This document shows positions 59,406 through 64,000 of a stretch of DNA of 64,000 bases, one piece after another (the stretch's first letter is position 1; the number at the start of each line of letters is the position of its first letter). The DNA lies in the NCBI GenBank assembly GCA_937868765.1, contig CALMNL010000010.1:124001-188000 (forward strand), in the 5' to 3' direction. A program made the translations under genes and the position numbers. Below the pieces are notes generated by a model, which saw only the letters and a list, made by a program, of their open reading frames with translations, was not told where the DNA came from and did not search any database. Source of the stretch: an uncultured Desulfatitalea sp. (GTDB taxonomy: Bacteria; Desulfobacterota; Desulfobacteria; Desulfobacterales; Desulfosarcinaceae).

Positions 59406-62276
59406 ATGGCTGGTCGTACCAAAGGCTATCTTTGCCAGTTTCTGCTCCTTGGAATTTTTTTGTTTATAAACGCGTGCGCTTTTTGGAGGGTACCTGTTGA
59501 AAAGAGCGTCGAAGCTCTGGCGCCAAGAGAACGGTGGGCGCACGAAACCAGCGATCTATCGCCGGACCCGCAAGCCGAGTTTGGGTCTTTGCCCAACGGC
59601 ATGCGGTACATTTTGAAAAAGAACCACACCCCCACAGATCGCGTCAGTATGCACCTCTTCATTCAATCAGGATCATTGGCCGAGGCAGACGGCGAAGAAG
59701 GGCTCGCTCATTTTCTGGAGCATATGCTGTTCGACGGTTCAACCCATTTCCCGCCTGGCGAAATGGTCAAGTACTTTCAGCGCATCGGGATGCAGTTCGG
59801 ACCGGATGCCAATGCACATACCGGTTTCGCTCAGACGGTTTTCGACATCCTGCTGCCCAGTGGGGATTCCCAAAGCATCGCTGAAGGTTTGGTGGTCCTG
59901 AGCGACTATGCCCAAGGTGCGCTGCTGCTTCCCGAAGAGGTTGAAAAGGAGAAAAAAGTCGTTCTCGCCGAGATGCGTTCACGGGATTCGGCACAATACC
60001 GGACCCTCGAGGCCAGCCTGAGTTTCCAAGTACCTGGGACACTGGTGGCGCGACGATTGCCTATCGGCAAGGCAGACAGCATATCCGCTTTCAGTACTGA
60101 AATGGCGCGAGAGTTCTATGATGCGTGGTACCGGCCGGAGCGTATGATACTGGTATTGGTCGGCGATTTCGATTTGGACACGGCGCGCAATCGGGTGATA
60201 GAGCGATTTGCCTCGCTGCAGGCGCGAACATCTCCAAGGGCCTTGCCGAATTTCGACCCTTTCACGCATAAAGGCGTAAAGCCATTTTACCACCATGAGC
60301 CGGAGAACGGCGCTACGTCGGTAAGCATCGAAACCACTGAAATCCAAAGGGAGCCTGGAGACACGGCCGAGAATCAGCGAAAGGAACTGCTCTTGGATTT
60401 GGCTGATCGTATCGTTCAAAAACGGTTGGATTTTTTGTCCCAGCAACAGAACAGCGTGGTCACCACAGCGAGCATCGATTCAGGATACTACCTGCGACAG
60501 ATCCGTTATGCGCAAATTTCAGCAGACTGCAAGCCGGAAAAATGGAATGAAGCGTTGGCATTGATAGAACGAACACTCCGTCAGGCGCTTCTTTTTGGCT
60601 TCACGCTTTCAGAACTGGCTCGAGCCAAGAGCAGCTTCCTGGCCGAGTTGCAACAGGCGGTGAATGCAGAGAATACCAGAGAGAGCAAGCAATTGGCGCA
60701 AGAGATACTTGCCTCATTGGGTGAATGGCGGGTTTTTCAAACGCCACGACAGCGCATGGCCTTGTTGGCGCCAATGATCGATGCGCTTTCCGCAGAAGAG
60801 GTGCATCAGGCGTTCGCAAAAAACTGGTCAGCACCCCATCGCCTGGTGATGGTGACCGGTAACGCGGACCTCGCGACGGATAAATCAGAGCCGAAACAAA
60901 AAATTCTAAATGCCTATCAGCAAAGCGATCGGCAGTTGGTGACACCTCCCGAAGAAAAAACCGCGGTCCAATTCCCCTATTTGCCGGAGCCCACCGAAAA
61001 GGGAAGGGTTGCCAGCCGCATAAGAATGGAAGATTTGGGGATCGATAAGGTTGTATTCTCCAACGGCGTTCAGTTGGTAATGAAGAGAACCACATTTAAA
61101 GAAAAGCAAGTGCTGGCTCGGCTGAGTTTTGGTGGGGGGCAGTCTGTGGAACCTGCCGATCGGCCTGGACTTGCTTTACTCACTGAGGCCCTGGGCAAAG
61201 AAGCAGGGTTTGGCGCCATGGACCGGATGACGTTGGAAAATGCACTGGCCGGACGATTGGCCAAAGTCTCACTGGATGTCAAGGAGGATTGCTTCCTTCT
61301 GGATGCAGAGTCTTCGAGCCAGGAGCTTGAACTGCTCTTCCAATTATTACAGGCTGCCCTCGAAGACCCCGGCTACCAGTCCGAAGCTTTGGCCACGGCC
61401 TTAAAGCGTTTGGAACAGCAATATCAAGCCCTCAACCATACAGTGGAGGGACGGATGCAGTTGGAAGGATATCGATTCTTGGCCAACGGAGACAGCCGCT
61501 TCGGGTGGCCTGAGTGGCCGCTCCTGAGTCGGTTGGAACTCTCTCAGATCAAGTCCTGGCTCGGTTCGCAGCTGAATACGATGCCGTTGGAGCTTGCCGT
61601 AGTCGGCGACTTTGATCCCGAGCGGGTCGTGGATCTGACCGCGCGCTATTTGGGCTCACTGCCCCCCAGGGAGTCTTACAGCGAAAATCGAAAGCGACCG
61701 GCGCCTATCTTCCCCGAGGGAAAGATGTTGCGTTTATCGCCAGAATCAAAAATTGATAAGGCCCTTGTTGTGGTCGGCTATCCCACCGGCGATTTTTGGG
61801 ATATTCAGCGCACGCGCCGGCTGAATGTTCTGGCCGAAGTTTTTTCCGAAAGACTCCGGGTGAGAATTCGGGAGAAGCTGGGTGCCTCTTATTCACCTTA
61901 TGCCTATCACCGTGCTTACCGTGCCTATCCCGGTTATGGCTTGCTGCAGGCGTTTTTGTTGGTGGATCCGAAAAAGACTGAAGCCATCGTTGCCGAGACC
62001 CAAGCGATCGCCAATGACCTCTCCACACAGGGCATAGGCCCGGATGAATTTCGGCGTGCCCTGGATCCCACGCTGGCTCAGATCAAGGACATGCGTCAAT
62101 CCAACGCCTACTGGATCAACAGTGTCTTGACCGGATCGACGCGTCATCCCGAGCAATTGGAATGGGCGCGAACCATCGAACGGGATTATGCCGCCATCAC
62201 GATAAAGGAGCTCAATGGCTTGGCCAGGCGATACCTGGACAATCGTCGGGCGGCGGTAATTGTGATCGCTCCCTAG
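59406..62276 (+). CDS. M16-family zinc protease, lipoprotein
   Basis: A 956-residue protein carrying both halves of an M16 peptidase. The start at ATG 59406 gives a lipoprotein signal (FLLLGIFLFINAC, Cys at residue 24) and follows aaggaaaatgac. The active half has the inverted zinc motif GLAHFLEHMLF (HxxEH) with the distant Glu in KKVVLAEMRSR; the second half (from about residue 560) is the inactive partner domain. This is the PqqL-like layout. It would act on the periplasmic side of a membrane; substrate unknown. Confidence 0.9.
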   Translation: MAGRTKGYLCQFLLLGIFLFINACAFWRVPVEKSVEALAPRERWAHETSDLSPDPQAEFGSLPNGMRYILKKNHTPTDRVSMHLFIQSGSLAEADGEEGLAHFLEHMLFDGSTHFPPGEMVKYFQRIGMQFGPDANAHTGFAQTVFDILLPSGDSQSIAEGLVVLSDYAQGALLLPEEVEKEKKVVLAEMRSRDSAQYRTLEASLSFQVPGTLVARRLPIGKADSISAFSTEMAREFYDAWYRPERMILVLVGDFDLDTARNRVIERFASLQARTSPRALPNFDPFTHKGVKPFYHHEPENGATSVSIETTEIQREPGDTAENQRKELLLDLADRIVQKRLDFLSQQQNSVVTTASIDSGYYLRQIRYAQISADCKPEKWNEALALIERTLRQALLFGFTLSELARAKSSFLAELQQAVNAENTRESKQLAQEILASLGEWRVFQTPRQRMALLAPMIDALSAEEVHQAFAKNWSAPHRLVMVTGNADLATDKSEPKQKILNAYQQSDRQLVTPPEEKTAVQFPYLPEPTEKGRVASRIRMEDLGIDKVVFSNGVQLVMKRTTFKEKQVLARLSFGGGQSVEPADRPGLALLTEALGKEAGFGAMDRMTLENALAGRLAKVSLDVKEDCFLLDAESSSQELELLFQLLQAALEDPGYQSEALATALKRLEQQYQALNHTVEGRMQLEGYRFLANGDSRFGWPEWPLLSRLELSQIKSWLGSQLNTMPLELAVVGDFDPERVVDLTARYLGSLPPRESYSENRKRPAPIFPEGKMLRLSPESKIDKALVVVGYPTGDFWDIQRTRRLNVLAEVFSERLRVRIREKLGASYSPYAYHRAYRAYPGYGLLQAFLLVDPKKTEAIVAETQAIANDLSTQGIGPDEFRRALDPTLAQIKDMRQSNAYWINSVLTGSTRHPEQLEWARTIERDYAAITIKELNGLARRYLDNRRAAVIVIAP

Positions 62277-62578
62277 GGCCTATCCAGGAACTGACTCATC
62301 CCGTAGGATAGGCGCCTCCAAAATCGAGGAGAACCTCAAGGGGGATTTTTGGTCTCCCAGCGATTGCCACCCCCGGCTCGATCTGATATGGACACAAAGC
62401 TTTACCTCGTGGCTGGCGAATCAGAACGGTACCCAACCCGCAATAGGGGAATCGGATCAGAACCGGAGTGTGGGAAAATATCGCCGCAGGTATGTTGTTC
62501 GTTTTACACGGAGAAGATCTCCCCCAACGCCGAATTCAGGCCAATCGATTGCTTATGGATGGGCACCAGGTATAGATT
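62277..62578 (+). other. Intergenic region before resB, with hairpin
   Basis: About 302 bases. A perfect eight-pair stem gcctatcc (62278-62285) / ggataggc (62306-62313) with a 20-base loop follows the M16 stop but has no T run, so termination is uncertain. Nothing else recognised. Confidence 0.5.
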
Positions 62579-64000
62579 ATGGAAAAAACCACGAAGATCA
62601 CACCCGGATATGCCCAAAGCCTGTGGCGCTTTTTATCATCGCTCAAACTCACAGTAGTTCTGCTGTTTTGCCTGGCAGGGCTTTCTGTCATCGGCACGCT
62701 CATTCCCCAAAACATATCCCCCCAGGACTATGTACGCCTGTACGGCCTCAGCGGCTACCGTCTGCTCCTGTTGCTGGATATCGTGGATATGTATCGATCA
62801 TGGTGGTTTGTGGGCTTGCTCTTGCTGTTAGTGGTCAACATCATCATCTGCTCCATAGACCGTCTGCGGGTCGGGTGGCAGGTCATCTTCGTGCGCGATC
62901 CGAAATTCGACCTGGAACAATATCGTCGGCGCAAGAATGCAATAAGTCTGGAGAGCGGAACGCCGGCGGACCATTTAAGAGACGTGTTCATGCGCATCGT
63001 TACCAGAGGGTATGGTTTCAAACGGCTCATACCAATCAAGGGCGGATTTGCGATAACCGCCGAGCGTGGACGCTGGACTCGTTTGGGGGTTTACTTTGTC
63101 CATCTGAGTATCGTGGTTTTGATCATTGGTGGATACATAGGCTCCAAATTCGGATTCGAGGGCTTCATGGCGCTTCCCGAGGGGGAACAGTCCGCCACCA
63201 TCGAGCTGAACCGGACCCATCAAACTTACACACTGCCATTTGAAATCCGCTGCGATGACTTCAAGGTGACCTTTTACGAAGGAGGGCAGCGACCCAAAGA
63301 GTTTCGTTCCAATTTGGCCATCATTGAGGGCGGACAGGAGGTGCTGCGTCAGCAGATCGTGGTAAACGCACCTTTATATTATAAGGGCATAGGAATATAC
63401 CAGTCCAGCTATGGCCGCCTGGACAATGAGACGCCGTCCTTCGGTTGGGGGCAACAGGCGCCCCAGGAAATAAAGCTTTCGATACAGAGCGTTGCATCAG
63501 GAATTATTTATGATCGCACGATCAAACCAGGCGAACCGCTTCAATTACCCGAAGGCCTTGGCCAATTGGTTATCGAACGCTATGAGGCCGCAGCAACTTT
63601 TCAGAATATGGCGCTTGGCCCTGCTCTGATCGCCACCCTGACAAGACCAGCGGAAGCCGCCCAAACGATCACCCTACCGCTGAAATTCCCGAAATTTGAC
63701 GCCATGCGCAGAGGGGCTGTGATCATTTCGGTGGTTCCCCCCAAAGCGGCCCCGGCCGAAGAGCGTTTTTACACTGGATTGCAGGTAGTTTACGACCCGG
63801 GGGTATGGGTGGTGTATACAGGTTTCATCCTCATGCTGGTTGGGTGTATCGTTGTTTTCTTTATGTCCCACCAGCAGGTCGTGATAGAGGCGGTGAACCG
63901 CGGAAACGGTTGCCATGTGCTTGTTTCCGGGAAGGCCAATAAGAACCAAATGGGATTTCAGATGAAGTTGCAGCGCATGGCTGAGCGTCTCATGGCGGCC
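62579..64000 (+). CDS. ResB-like cytochrome c biogenesis protein, 3' truncated
   Basis: The frame is open to the window edge; 474 residues are present. It begins MEKTTKITPGYAQSLWRFLSS, then a membrane segment (LTVVLLFCLAGLSVIGTLIPQ), a second (WWFVGLLLLLVVNIIICSIDRLR), a third after GRWTRLGVYFVHLSIVVLIIGGYIG, and a large periplasmic domain with APLYYKGIGIYQSSYG; a fourth segment lies near residue 420. This is the ResB/Ccs1 topology, which delivers apocytochrome c for heme attachment with ResC/CcsA. The ribosome site is weak. ResC should lie just past the edge. Confidence 0.9.
   Translation, partial: MEKTTKITPGYAQSLWRFLSSLKLTVVLLFCLAGLSVIGTLIPQNISPQDYVRLYGLSGYRLLLLLDIVDMYRSWWFVGLLLLLVVNIIICSIDRLRVGWQVIFVRDPKFDLEQYRRRKNAISLESGTPADHLRDVFMRIVTRGYGFKRLIPIKGGFAITAERGRWTRLGVYFVHLSIVVLIIGGYIGSKFGFEGFMALPEGEQSATIELNRTHQTYTLPFEIRCDDFKVTFYEGGQRPKEFRSNLAIIEGGQEVLRQQIVVNAPLYYKGIGIYQSSYGRLDNETPSFGWGQQAPQEIKLSIQSVASGIIYDRTIKPGEPLQLPEGLGQLVIERYEAAATFQNMALGPALIATLTRPAEAAQTITLPLKFPKFDAMRRGAVIISVVPPKAAPAEERFYTGLQVVYDPGVWVVYTGFILMLVGCIVVFFMSHQQVVIEAVNRGNGCHVLVSGKANKNQMGFQMKLQRMAERLMAA

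Noticed and set aside
62470-63243. Plus-strand ORF of 257 residues near the right edge
   Set aside because: Wrong frame relative to ResB; Arg/Pro/His-rich without motifs.

Overview
The window looks like chromosomal DNA from an anaerobic, GC-rich Gram-negative bacterium, most likely a sulfate reducer or close relative in the Desulfobacterota (inference). The grounds are a complete run of anaerobic-type cobalamin genes, a CooT-type nickel protein, an oxygen-sensitive 4-hydroxybutyryl-CoA dehydratase family enzyme, disulfide/Fe-S proteins in an arsenic cluster, periplasmic and lipoprotein signals, and a ResB cytochrome c maturation protein. No phage, insertion sequence, CRISPR array or rRNA was seen.

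Layout. (1) 1-15318, plus strand: a vitamin B12/corrinoid block in which nearly every gene overlaps the next: a corrinoid or iron-chelate ABC importer (permease, ATPase, binding protein), then cbiL, a Gate-domain membrane protein, cbiA, an unlisted 57-residue ORF, cbiC, cbiD, a cbiE-cbiT fusion, cbiF, cbiG, cbiH, the adenosyltransferase, cbiP, a threonine-phosphate decarboxylase-like gene and cbiB. cbiJ, the cobalt chelatase and cobU/S/T are not in the window. (2) 15332-22374, minus strand: a three-gene phosphorelay set with a hybrid kinase, a double-receiver protein and a 1424-residue kinase carrying nine PAS domains, eight of them in an exact 125-residue tandem array. (3) 22850-24043: two paralogous secreted fibronectin-III proteins ending in a Gly-rich tail plus Cys-Phe-Ile. 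(4) 24450-31880: an MFS permease, the dehydratase, a LysE exporter, a HEAT-repeat protein, and a minus-strand ParA / small partner / short Rho-like operon with repeated half-sites upstream. (5) 31898-37770: prfC, then an ArsR-controlled arsenic cluster with two CxxC redox proteins, an ArsP-type permease, an Fe-S protein and ACR3. (6) 37952-48111: pyruvate phosphate dikinase, universal stress protein, GerMN protein, a second-type EF-G, M48 protease, and parA-parB. (7) 48119-53693: NYN nuclease-like, DUF3842, CooT, an IspH-UbiA fusion, Smr, tRNA-Ala and PpiD. (8) 53816-64000: zinc ribbon protein, DUF47-Pit phosphate uptake, UvrD/Rep helicase, histone-H1-like protein, M16 lipoprotein protease and the start of resB.

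The strongest leads for something not well described are the ParA / small DNA-binding / short Rho operon with its repeated half-sites, the eight-fold PAS array with two output-less partners, the pair of CFI-tailed proteins, the IspH-UbiA fusion, and the cbiG/cbiH junction, where cbiH has no start codon at its conserved N-terminus. All family calls come from reading motifs; no database search was run.
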